Shown piece by piece: positions 24,201-32,715 of a stretch of 64,000 bases of DNA. Below the pieces are notes generated by a model that saw only the letters and a program-made list of their open reading frames with translations, searched no databases and was not told where the DNA came from. Position 1 is the stretch's first letter. Each line of letters opens with the position of its first letter. This stretch comes from Owenia fusiformis (taxonomy: Eukaryota; Annelida; Polychaeta; Sabellida; Oweniidae): the NCBI GenBank assembly GCA_903813345.2, contig CAIIXF020000011.1:32480166-32544165 (forward strand), written 5' to 3'. Position numbers and translations under genes: made by a program.

Positions 24201-26727
24201 AGTTTATATGATATAAAGTGTTTGAAACTCATAATTGTTACATTTCTATGGCATTTGGAATTGAAAACATTGGTTAATTATTATTCTGTCATAATTTTTC
24301 AGGTGACACTCTCAGGGGTTGCACCAAGTTCTTCAGGCCCTCAAAAAGCTATCAGGGCAAGGGCTGTAACTCCCAAGGACACCCGCCCTAGCGTACCAGA
24401 AGGCGTTATAGTAGGAGAGGGCAATATGATTGCAGAGGAGTTCACTTACAGGTAAGCTGCCATCTTAAATTCCACAATTTATTTTCCATGATCTACCTCA
24501 AACTACCTCAGAATTAAACTCATGAAACTCATATATCTGTATGCGAGACCTGCATGAAGCTTAGGATTCTTTTTGCTTACTCAAAAGTATCACTTAAATG
24601 TTAGATAAGGATATATATCTGTTGTGCCAGGCATAAGAATTGAATCTTTTTTGCCCATACTGCTGTCCAAGAAAAAATCTGAGATCAAATGTCGAGGTGT
24701 TCTCTACATTTTTTGAACTTGTATGAAAAAGCTTTTCTATGTAAGACCACACCTGAATCGCAAAGTTTTTCGTAGATACATAATAATATTTCTGTTAAAT
24801 ATAAAATGCACCTTCTCAAAATTAATTTACAATTGTAAATAACATTTCTTTGTTGCAGATTCATATTTGAAGGAGATAACACCAAAGAAGACCTAGAAAA
24901 TGCCTGTGTACTAAATCTTGTGCGGTCTCATCGTGAGAAAATATCTGGACTCGTTGATCTTGTATTCAACGTGATTTTCTCTCCATACAAACAAATGACA
25001 CATGATGTCCAGCTCCTTGTTCAAGCTGCTACAGGAGGTATTTAAGTGATTTTATTTTATGGAAAACTGTATCATGCATTGAAGATATTACCAGATTGTT
25101 ACATGCAAAATTGTGAGAAAATAGGTTCTGTATATGATAATAAGGTTTGTTTTTCAATTCTCACTATTTGATTGTATTGATGTTCAGTTATCTTTAGGTT
25201 TTTATGCCACCAGAAGAAGTGGTGACATATTGTTATAGTCTCCAAGTTTTTTGTGGATGTTGTTTGGCATTCAGCGTCTGTAACTGCATTCAGTTCGGCA
25301 GTCAGTGTCTGTAACAAATGGCAGGTGGTGACATTTTGTATGTTAATGCCTTGTATAAGACAATACTTTAGCTTTATTGAATATTTTTCAACAGGTGTGT
25401 GGAAGTTCCCCGTCAGGTTCATAGCTACAGAGCCAGTGCCTGATGACACCATTGTAATTGATGCTGTTGGTCTCAATAAGCAATCATCTGTAGGGTTCCG
25501 CCTCAACAGCCAAAGCAGGTATGGTTTTATTACATTTACAATTGCAATTGGAAGTCCCCATTAGAAAAGGTGTTAGATGTTAAACCCTGTTTATGTTTGA
25601 ATCTTAATTTTGTTTCCCAGTTACAAAGGGTCGAAAACATGAATTTGTTTAATTCATATGAATGAACGCATAACCCAAAAGGGACATTCTGATCGGTGCT
25701 GTGAAGAAACAATAAGGTGTTTAAGCTTGCAATGTTTTTCACAACCTAAACGTGAACGGAAAATATTTAAGCGCTGCATTTGTATGGGTGATTGGTCATA
25801 CATATATGTTGGCGTTTCGATTTTATATGCAAGCTTAAACTCCCTAATAATAGCAATTTTTGTATTGCCTAGATCAATATCTTCAAATTCACTGCTCATT
25901 TCTAATTTCAAAGTTATGTTTTTCAGACATCCAGTTCTTTATAACGCATTCTTCGTTTGTGGGAGTGATCCAGAATTCTCCGTCAGCCCACAAAATGGTG
26001 AACTGCTACCAGATGGCACCAGTGGTACATTAATTACAATATCCTTCATGCCGACAATCTATGGGAAAACCTACAAAGCTAAACTTGTCATTCAGGTAAA
26101 ATGTGTTTTAGTCAATGAATTTTAATTGATAAATTGTAGTACATTTTTCAGCGATAATCTGAAATTATAGGATTCTTGCAAAATGGACATAATTACTCAA
26201 ATCAATATATATGGACGTGTAACCTCCTATGAATCAATTTATCCTCGGTTTGAAAGATTTGAATAAAAAGTGAAGCAGTAAACATCATTTTTTGTTGTAT
26301 ATGGGGAGATTGCAAGTTTTTATTAGCCACCAGGGGGCCATTAACAGAAACTTTGTAAAGTTAAGAATTGGTAAAATCCATTGTTCTCTAACTGTGACTT
26401 CATCCATGGTTACAACAATTGATTTACAGATTCATGACTTTACTAAGTTTCTGTTAATGACCCCCTGGTTACTAGAATATAGTATCTTAATTAATTAACT
26501 ATTTTCAATAATTCCAGAGCCCTGATATGCAGTGGACATATGCTGTCAAGGGGGTGCTACCAACATATACCCCACCCAGGGGGCAATCATCTCGACCAAT
26601 GGCAGGGCCCCATAGTGATCCAAGGAAACGTGGCGAGAAACCAAACTACATTCGTGACAACTTGAAATTATCAACCACTGCTGTTTCTTCTCCTATTAAA
26701 GGAGCACCAATATTAAAACGACAGTAG
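185..26727 (+). CDS. CFAP47: CFAP47, cilia- and flagella-associated protein 47 (C-terminal part; 5' end outside window)
   Basis: Large axonemal protein of motile cilia and sperm flagella. Exons read from splice sites: 185-229(?), 959-1136, 1482-1728, 1955-2185, 2541-2644, 2912-3030, 3281-3574, 3898-4014, 4421-4555, 4985-5248, 5460-5736, 5986-6243, 6581-6720, 8102-8224, 8484-8631, 8851-9056, 9372-9515, 11001-11119, 11623-11677, 12098-12246, 13157-13301, 13537-13712, 13980-14087, 15736-15952, 22977-23133, 23430-23658, 24037-24187, 24303-24451, 24859-25037, 25395-25518, 25927-26095, 26518-26727 (TAG). From 959 the exons sum to 5,322 nt, exactly 1,774 codons with every phase matching. A calponin-homology domain (WLNHHYEQQR, then FDLLDGLVLAAAL) is followed by a long series of ASH/Ig-like beta modules such as ITLNNPTDDPLELFP, the CFAP47 order as I recall it. 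The tail NYIRDNLKLSTTAVSSPIKG also looks like the family. The missing N-terminal half lies left of the window. HYDIN-like proteins were considered, but the single internal CH domain favours CFAP47. Confidence 0.9.
3281..4555 (+). other. CFAP47: calponin-homology domain region of CFAP47
   Basis: Three consecutive phase-0 exons (3281-3574, 3898-4014, 4421-4555) encode a CH-type fold. It begins near GERIILAWLNHHYEQQ and continues through VNFDFDLLDGLVLAAALGAH, NALKLVNALRYIGIDYDIQA and ITDPNPISLMLLVVYLYQKL. The order of helices and the late DPNPISLMLLVVYLY segment match the last CH helix. This domain is the strongest single piece of evidence for naming the gene. Confidence 0.8.
4844..4937 (+). repeat. 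copy of dispersed ~150-bp repeat family (partial)
   Basis: Lies in a CFAP47 intron. Shares the run 'gtggatg...ttggtgttcggc...acaaatggcaggttgtaacattttgcatgtta' with copies at 23859, 25203, 32931, 36851, 37203 and 61785. The 5' palindromic end is missing. Confidence 0.6.
5870..5963 (+). repeat. decayed partial duplication of the next CFAP47 exon
   Basis: Just upstream of exon 5986-6243, the intron holds degraded copies of that exon's interior. 'catggatagagttcacc' matches exon 'catggatacagttcacc', and two copies of 'cacttcttaccattkt' match exon 'cactttttaccatt'. No open frame or donor remains, so this is a relic and not an alternative exon. Confidence 0.65.
6908..7985. mobile_element. non-autonomous TA-flanked inverted-repeat transposon, ~1.08 kb
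   Basis: Ends in inverted repeats tacagtaaaacctg (left) and caggttttactgta (right). Inside both ends are several copies of 'agtgaacacct'. There is no transposase frame. The TA flanks and CAGTAAAACCTG-type end resemble pogo/Tigger-like (Tc1-mariner superfamily) elements; this assignment is an inference. It fills most of a CFAP47 intron (6721-8101). Confidence 0.65.
10419..10813. mobile_element. ~395-bp MITE with 20+ bp terminal inverted repeats, copy 1
   Basis: Starts aaaggacgattctcggtttg and ends with its inverse complement (caaaccgagaatcgtccttt). The two internal halves are related direct repeats, each carrying 'ttatccctgcttc' and 'taatttgggtaatatttct'. A second copy lies inverted at 39737-40131. 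It is in a CFAP47 intron and has no coding capacity. Confidence 0.85.
11868..12051. mobile_element. ~180-bp MITE with CAGTAAAACCTG ends
   Basis: Terminal inverted repeats tacagtaaaacctgt / acaggctttactgta flank five or more copies of 'agtggaacacct'. It is related to the 1.08-kb element at 6908 and to degraded copies at 33180, 54381 and 59740. It lies in the CFAP47 intron just before exon 12098-12246. Confidence 0.75.
12437..12655. mobile_element. ~217-bp MITE with TACTGTATAAGTGGTA ends
   Basis: Left end atactgtataagtggtattt and right end aattaccacttatacagtat are inverse complements with one mismatch. The interior is AT-rich and non-coding, in a CFAP47 intron. Confidence 0.75.
13899..13957 (+). 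repeat. internally deleted copy of the ~150-bp dispersed repeat
   Basis: Holds only the two ends of the family: 'accaccacaagtggtgacata' and then 'ttgcatgttataatgccttgta'. The middle is lost. It sits directly upstream of the acceptor of exon 13980-14087. Confidence 0.55.
14088..15735 (+). other. CFAP47 intron with no recognised element
   Basis: A 1.65-kb intron between two well-supported exons. No coding segment, inverted repeat or tandem array was seen. Confidence 0.5.
17084..18818 (-). pseudogene. secreted PAN/apple + C-type lectin gene A, frameshifted in its last exon
   Basis: Three exons on the - strand within a CFAP47 intron: 18818-18476 (signal peptide MRKIILCLIIILIS and a cysteine-rich PAN/apple-like module), 17719-17540 (first part of the CTLD: ECEGGFNTTLYSG...AYCFN...WTSAEYECLEYGAHLVTI) and 17289-17084 (GLNDRAVANDYIWTGSW...EPVPNDDDHC). 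All introns are phase 1, as in the paralogue at 20386. After ...KDYKW a run of four G (17124-17127 as cccc on +) replaces three in the paralogue. The frame shifts and ends ...SLLSPSRFYL, losing the last two CTLD cysteines. Those cysteines are readable one frame over (HCSALAGFICE). It is either a young pseudogene, a variant with an altered C-terminus, or a homopolymer sequencing error. An in-frame ATG seven codons upstream (18839) is an alternative start, but the paralogue lacks it. Carbohydrate binding cannot be predicted. Confidence 0.75.
17895..18293. mobile_element. ~395-bp foldback element in lectin A intron 1
   Basis: Long imperfect inverted repeat. The left arm from about 17901 (cctacttttgttctctaact...agcgctgaa...cgatcaagacttgtaa) pairs with the right arm ending about 18290 (ttacaagtcttgatcg...cagcgct...agttagagaccaaaagtaag). 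Arms are about 150-170 nt around a ~90-nt loop. It has no coding capacity. Confidence 0.75.
18840..20385. other. spacer between the two lectin genes
   Basis: AT-rich and non-coding. It should contain the 5' flank of lectin A (right of 18818) and the 3' flank of lectin B (left of 20386). No recognisable element was seen. Confidence 0.4.
20386..22245 (-). CDS. secreted PAN/apple + C-type lectin gene B (intact, 249 aa)
   Basis: Three exons: 22245-21903, 21656-21477 and 20612-20386 (750 nt including stop), all with phase-1 introns. A signal peptide (MRKIILCLIITICIITYI) is followed by a PAN/apple-like region (about residues 45-114; GHLKTTVTFSPLECIIQCLR...CAQTN...WNCDMFGLG) and a CTLD (115-249). 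The CTLD has ECEGGFNTTLYSGSAYCFN, the WIGL-type strand HIGLNDRA (179-186), WTGSW, EPVPNDDDHC (209-218) and closing cysteines at C234 and C242. EPVPN resembles but does not equal the mannose-type EPN motif. The first Met is placed at MRKIIL because this is conserved in gene A, whereas upstream codons are not. The gene lies wholly within a CFAP47 intron on the opposite strand. The last exon's acceptor belongs to a 12-unit repeat array, so longer in-frame forms are possible. Confidence 0.85.
20578..21300 (-). repeat. 63-bp x 12 tandem array carrying duplicated splice acceptors (lectin B intron 2/exon 3)
   Basis: Units begin at 20578, 20641, 20704, 20767, 20830, 20893, 20956, 21019, 21082, 21145, 21208 and 21271, an exact 63-nt period. 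On the - strand each unit reads intron-like sequence, an AG acceptor (usually tatgtttag|gt) and then the first CTLD codons of exon 3 (GGAYHIGLNDRA). The unit is 21 codons (ICLGGAYHIGLNDRAEFMIS plus Y), and the frame stays open from the stop at 20386 up to a TAA near 21183. The unit farthest from the gene's end (21271) is the most diverged. Gene A has one degenerate second copy (17300-17345). Confidence 0.9.
21717..21850. mobile_element. ~130-bp MITE with GGGAGTTTAAGCT ends, copy 1
   Basis: Ends gggagtttaagct / gcttaaactccct, in intron 1 of lectin B. The interior 'tgtttacgtttaggttgtgaaaaaca' recurs inverted in copy 2 at 25707-25850. Confidence 0.75.
22800..22838 (+). repeat. short relic of the ~150-bp dispersed repeat
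   Basis: 'ccaccaccacaagtggtattgctatagtctcc' matches only the 5' end of the family. Confidence 0.45.
23859..24006 (+). repeat. ~150-bp dispersed repeat, full-length copy
   Basis: Starts with a palindrome (gtcaacaccacaagtgttgac), then 'atattgtgacagtctccaact', a variable Gly/Thr-rich stretch, and ends 'acaaatagcaagtggtgacattttgcaggttattgcct'. It lies in a CFAP47 intron. Confidence 0.7.
25203..25358 (+). repeat. ~150-bp dispersed repeat, full-length copy
   Basis: Runs from 'atgccaccagaagaagtggtg' through 'attgttatagtctccaa', 'tctgtaacaaatggcaggtgg' to 'ttgtatgttaatgccttgta'. It lies in a CFAP47 intron. Confidence 0.7.
25707..25850. mobile_element. ~140-bp MITE with GGGAGTTTAAGCT ends, copy 2 (inverted)
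   Basis: Left end gtgtttaagcttgc, right end gcaagcttaaactccct. The interior 'cacaacctaaacgtgaac' is the inverse of copy 1 at 21717. It lies in a CFAP47 intron. Confidence 0.75.
26325..26473. mobile_element. ~145-bp MITE with CCAGGGGG ends
   Basis: Left 'ccagggggccattaacagaa' and right 'ttctgttaatgaccccctgg' are inverse complements over about 27 nt. It lies in the last CFAP47 intron. Confidence 0.8.
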
Positions 26728-29143
26728 ACATTAAAGGACTAACTCTCCCGAAACAAAAAAGACATTATATGAGTCGGAATGTTTAGATTGAAACAACATT
26801 ACACGTCTGATATGTTCATACAAGTAAAATGTATTTTATGTATATACAGGAATCCATCCAATAATTTTGAAGTATTATACATATTCATTGAATATATTGT
26901 TTCCAGTTTTATTCTAACTGTTGAATTTGTGTATTTACATGCACAAAAAAACTTCCGTCCAAGTTTTTAAAATAATATGATTGTACATTTGAAACTGTGA
27001 TATACATCATTTTTGGCAAACTCATGATTATTGGCATATATACAAATACATGTATGTATATTTTATGCCAGAACAATCTGGCCAAGTTTCATGATTAAAG
27101 TTTTTATTGAAACTTTCAAATACTGCTTTATTATCACTGAGATTATTGAATTTCTTCATATTAAATAGAATGAAATATTAATGATTTCTATTTCTAAGTC
27201 TGATAACCATTTATTTGTACAAAGTATTTAAAATATATGTAACTATGTATTAAAATAATATAAATATATTTTTTGTTGAGTTATATAGTGATGATCCATT
27301 CATCAAGTGGCAATAAAATCTTAGGAATCATGGGAAGTGACATGCTGCCAAATTCAGAAATTGTTGGTGAAAGTTAGTTATAATTAAAATACTAAAGCAA
27401 CACATTGTGTTTGAGAAATAAGGCCTTTTTACAAGCAGTTGGATAATTGGTTTAACATTTTTAGTCTTCAATATATGGTCTAGCACAGAAGAAGTGAGTA
27501 GCTTCCATAATCATTTCATATTCTTTTCTAATTCGTGAACATAATTTTTTATTTAAATCACGCCCATGCACAAAGTGAAATTTGAAATCCTGGAAATGGC
27601 GTTTATTTCAGTTTAACATCAGTTCATCGTCATCATTTCAAACTATGGTAATACTATTTCAGTTACTTGATCCAAAAATGTAGAGAATACGCATAAAACA
27701 ACAGCAAACATTCTGAAATCAATTTCAATGGCAAATGAGGCCTGTTTATAAAATTGGTTATCGAACATGACAATACCAATGCTCATCTTTGGAAAATCTT
27801 CCCCTTTGGTCTAGCACATGTATTTCAATCAATTTCTTGTATTTGGTAATCGAATAATTTTGCAGTGCTCTTTCCGCTGGAATTATGTTTTTTGAAGTTC
27901 AATCTATTAAAGATTTTTCTTTGTTTTTAAATGTGTGCAATTGATACTAATGTGCATTTCTACTTTCATACAAATCTCTGTATAATAGCTATTTATTTGT
28001 AAAAACACTATAATTTGCATAATTTGTACATACTGAGACTTTCATGATTTTATTATCAAATTTTTCTAATCTATTGATGTTTGACAAGTTTTTTTCAAAA
28101 CCCAGCCCCATTTTAGTGCAAGATTTTCTGGCTTCTTCCCAAATTCCTATGATCATGATACATCAAGTAAATATTAGTAAAATATATATATTCACAATTT
28201 TGATAATAAAAAAGATGGCTATAGACTATACTACCTACAGACTGCCTATAGACTATACTAACAGTAATATAGCTTTTTACCAAAAATGATGAAAAGTTTT
28301 GCTTTTTAATAGCTCTTTCTGGTGGTATTGCGTCACATGTCTTGCATCAAGCAAAAATAATTTAAACTTGCATGTGGATTTTTGCATCCTATATTTATAT
28401 TTGTTGAAATGATCTCTTCTTCAATGTCAATGCTATATACTGATATATTCCTCTTATACTGACAATGTCATGGGATAAAACAGATAATATACAGATGTAA
28501 TACATGTTCTGTTATCAGTTATCATGTCAGGGATGCTTTCAAGAATATCAGCTGATATGCATGCTTCAAGTAATAACATGTTACAATAGATTGGATACAA
28601 GTTAACCTTTGCATAAAAACCACTTAGGGCATTCTAGTTCATGTTTTTATATCACCAGAAACTGAATATTTTTTTTTCATTTTTATACAATTTAATTCAG
28701 CTTCAAACGTGTTTATTTTGTTTAGTGCTTGTTTTATTCTTTTGCATAACTGCTGATGATTTTACGTAATTGTTGTAATATTTCATTTAAGGAACAACAT
28801 CTGTATGTGTCAATGTCATTTGCACCTAAAACAACGTATTTGGGGATATTCATTTCACAATTTCTTAAAGAACTTTGACAATAAAGGTACATTTTTAGTA
28901 TTCAACATTACAAAACACTTAAACAATATAGATAGGATACGCTTTTCACATTTTATAAAAAAAAATTCATTGTTAAAGTTGTCTACAGCTTTTATTATTT
29001 ACATATACTTCATGTTTACTTTTTATACAGAATGAATAGTGTTCACTCTGTTTAAGCATTAACTGAAGGTGAGTATTCAAATACAATTTGCATTTTGCAT
29101 ACAAAGGCATACATTGACTCACTTCGTCTGATATTTTTGATAG
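26728..29143 (+). other. CFAP47 3' untranslated region and intergenic spacer
   Basis: No coding segment. Candidate polyadenylation signals for CFAP47 are attaaa at 27094-27099 and aataaa at 27312-27317. The right end should hold the promoter of the oxidase gene; no core promoter motif was convincing. Confidence 0.45.
29069..29143 (+). other. possible 75-nt intron in the 5' UTR of the D-aspartate oxidase gene
   Basis: A good donor (actgaag|gtgagt) at 29069 and an acceptor (tttgatag|aatcc) ending at 29143 lie just before the ATG at 29175. It is only a splice-signal prediction and the intron would be short. Confidence 0.35.
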
Positions 29144-29174
29144 AATCCAGTCAAGGACTAGGCTGTTAATCAAA

Positions 29175-31826
29175 ATGGTGAGAATTGCTGTTATTGGGGC
29201 TGGAATCGTTGGATTATCAACAGCAGTGAATATACAACGGAAGATAGATGGTGCTGAGGTGATAATTTATGCTGATAAGTTTGGAGTTGACACAACAAGC
29301 GATGGAGCTGCTGGGATTTTCCTAATGGCACAACCTCCTCCAGGTGTACCTGATGATATTGTGAAGTAATAAAAACTTTTACTTTCTCTTGCATCTTCAT
29401 TTTGATTCAAGCATTTTTTCACCATTTAAAATTTTGATATGTTCGGTGTCTGAAAATTCCTAATTTTAAACTAAATGGTGCAGTTAAAAAAATCATTATT
29501 ATAGAGGAATTTTTATGATTATTTTGTTGCATTGGATAAAAATTAAAATATAGTTTCTATAATACAGCAATTTTAGTTATCTACAAGGAAAAAGTGCATA
29601 ATACATAATACATGTATGGTGATATGCTACATTACAAATTATAATATTGAGGCAATTTCATTGGAGAGGTGCTCATGTGTCACAAGTCTTTAAGTACAAA
29701 TTTCTTGTAGACTATGGCTGGGTGAAGGATGGAAACATTATGATTCTATAGCATCCTCAGCTGAGGCAAGTTCTGCAGGGATACATGTTTTATCTGGCTA
29801 TGTATTATACAATGATGGACCAAAAGTAGGTATTTGTACTGATGAATTTAATATATAATATAAAAGGGTTGTCGCATGGGAAAGATTAGAATTGATTTAT
29901 TTCATATCAGGTCTCTCTGGGAAATTGTGAACATATTATTTATGCTTATACAGTATAGTAGAAATAATCTTGTATTTTATCATCAAATATTGAAAAATGA
30001 ATCAAAATGATGTAATCTCGTATATGAGGTTTCCAAATCAAATTGCAGAAATGTGGTTTTAAAATATAATTCAAGAATTTTGAATTTTTTTTTGAGGTTT
30101 TTAGCTCTAGTCTAAAAGTATCAATGAAAACTGGATATGACCTTTTCTTCTGGGAGGGGTGATGTGGTCTCCCGATGCTTTCAGTCAGATATCAAATCAT
30201 ACCTGTGATAAAACCCATATATAAAGCTTCCTGGTGTAAAACCTGTATTTCGTAGGAATGTGAAATTTATAATTGTGCTATCTAATGCAGAGTCCCTATA
30301 ATTCCAAGCTATTTATATTTCTTTGATATTTTTTCAGGACCCACTTTATAAGGATTATGTATACCACTATAGAAACTGTACAGACAAAGAGCTCCAAAAG
30401 ATGGGTTTCAAATATGGTGAATTTGCGACAACACTTATTGTGGAGGGTCGAAGGTATCTTCCATGGATCACTAAGGAGTTCATTAAAAATGGTGGTAAAT
30501 TTGTCAAAAAGAGGCTTTCAACGCTTGGAGATATAGGCGACTCATATGAAATCATAGTAAATTGCTCAGGACTGGGAAGTCGGGAACTAGTTGGTGATGC
30601 CAAGACTTATCCAATACGGGGCCAGGTTATAAGGGTAAGATTGAACATTTCAAAATAAATTTCTATTCAGGGGCAATTTTGAATGAGACAAATAATTTCA
30701 GTATTGCAATATATTTTAACAAATCTAACTGTTTCTTCACTATAGGAAAATTTGTTTTTCCTGAAAGTGAAGCTTGAGATACAGCAGGAGACATGATATA
30801 ATTTCTATATCCTGCTCTACCTGAACCTTCACTAGTCATAGGATATATCAATATACTAACAATGCATGTTCACAATTTTTCATCATTGTAGGTGAAGGCT
30901 CCCTGGGTTAAACATTTCTACTATGACACACAAAATGTTGTATATGTAATTCCTGGGTAAGATAATAAGAGTTAAAGTGCCCATGAAAAGTTCAATTTTC
31001 AAATGTTATATCCTTAGGATTTAAGAAAAGTTATTCTTAGGTACCGTATGAGTACTTATTTTTTATGTAATCTGTCAATTGACTGAATAATCTGACTTTT
31101 CACAATTTTAACAACAAAGTCCCCCCCATTCAAGAGTTGACAACACCTGAAAGTGAATTTTTTTTCAGTTTCATATAAACATAATATTTCTAACTCCAGT
31201 GTAGATAATGTGACACTTGGAGGCACAAAGCTGGTTGGTGATGAAGATAAAGTTGTAAGAGTAGAAACTAGAGATGAAATTCTTCAAAACTGTTGTACAC
31301 TTGTGCCAAGTTTAGCCGTAAGTAGATACTTTTAGTCTGTCGCGCATCAAGCACTTTTCATTTTCCACCTTCTGTCATTGTGTTTACATATTTGTATTTA
31401 AAACAAAACAAATGACATTTTCATTTCAGAAAGCAGATTTCCAATGGGATTGGGTGGGCCAGAGGCCAGGCAGGTCAACTGCAAGAGTTGAGGCTCAAAT
31501 CGTAAATATCAATGGCAAAGCACAGAAGGTATGTGCATGTATGCTAGTATATTAACCCTTCTGTAAGTGAACACTGAATCATTTCATGTTAGATGATCCA
31601 AACTTTGACTTGCACTGATACCAAGTGGATGAACTAATTCCTAGTTCTTACCCTTTCTCCTATATTAATTTTGAGACACCTGGTTTCTATAGTAACATAA
31701 CCGTATTTTCAGGTGGTGCATAACTATGGCCATGGAGCAGTTGGGATCACCCTAAGCTGGGGTTCAGCAGTACATGCTACCAACCTCCTTAAAACTCTTC
31801 TAAGCAATACAAACGCTAAATTATGA
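29175..31826 (+). CDS. DDO: D-aspartate oxidase / D-amino-acid oxidase family flavoenzyme, peroxisomal
   Basis: FAD enzyme that oxidatively deaminates D-amino acids, giving 2-oxo acid, ammonia and hydrogen peroxide. Seven exons: 29175-29365, 29711-29825, 30338-30634, 30892-30956, 31200-31317, 31430-31528 and 31713-31826; 999 nt = 332 aa, near the family's usual ~340. N-terminal Rossmann motif VIGAGIVGLS (GxGxxG at 8-13) and DTTSDGAAG. The active-site tyrosine is in YVIPG (Y219), the substrate-carboxylate arginine in GQRPGR (R274), and HNYGHG (298-303) closes the FAD site. The last three residues AKL form a type-1 peroxisomal signal. DDO is preferred over DAO on overall resemblance, but the acidic-substrate residues cannot be assigned with certainty. 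The FLMAQPPPG segment is unlike vertebrate enzymes. It converges on CYB5R4, 890 nt away. Confidence 0.85.
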
Positions 31827-32068
31827 AACATTAGGAAAATTTTTTAGCAATTTTTTATATCAAACATTTCAAAACCATGGTTTTACCAGCACATTATATC
31901 ACGTATTAACCAAAGGAAAGAGTTGCAATTTAAATTTAACTGTTAATTTTGAGATAGCAAGCTCCTGAATACAAGACATTCATTATACAGTACATAGCTG
32001 TTCATATCACTATATATTATTCTAATATGATACAGTATATGCACCAACTTAAAATATGTACACACATA

Positions 32069-32074
32069 AATAAA
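32069..32074 (+). terminator. candidate polyadenylation signal of the D-aspartate oxidase gene
   Basis: AATAAA about 240 nt past the stop codon in AT-rich sequence, before the convergent CYB5R4 3' end. Other AT-rich signals are nearby. Confidence 0.4.
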
Positions 32075-32715
32075 CGTTTAATTGTTAAATTATAGATAAG
32101 AACTTATTTTAATGAAATTAATTTTTATTCAACATATTTTGTTATTGTGTTTGTTATATTATTTAATTGATTAAACATCAAATTATTTTAATAAAATTAA
32201 TGTTTATTTTTACATCTTTGTTATATTATGTTTGTTATCATATACAATGTACATTGCTCTTTAGGAAAGTAACAAAATTCCAAGAATTGAAAAATTTCTA
32301 AGAGTTAAAGGATATTTGATTACTTGTGAAAATTTACAGACCCTTGTAATATACATCGTAAAAATATGTTTTTCATAAGAGGTAAGTAAAGTGCACAATA
32401 AAATAATATATCCTTTAGATAGTATAATAATTATATCCAAAATCTTTATAAATTGTCATTAATTTCGAGCACTCTTCTTAATAATCGACCATCCCTAAAA
32501 TCATTATCCATTGCCAGGCTGACCTGAAAGTTATTCTCTGATTTTTTGGCATGTTAACAAAAATCCAGTTTGTCTGTGAGCCATTCAATTTTGGCAAGTA
32601 CATGTATGTCTGCAATAATGCATCCTGATGAAATATGGATCTTTCAATATAGCACACTTAACTGGCCCTCCAAAGTTTGCCTACATTTCATCCTTTCCTT
32701 GAAGAAATGTGATGG

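Noticed and set aside
25658-26125. 155-codon + strand frame starting upstream of a CFAP47 exon
   Set aside because: The first part translates a MITE and intron; only 25927-26095 is the real exon.
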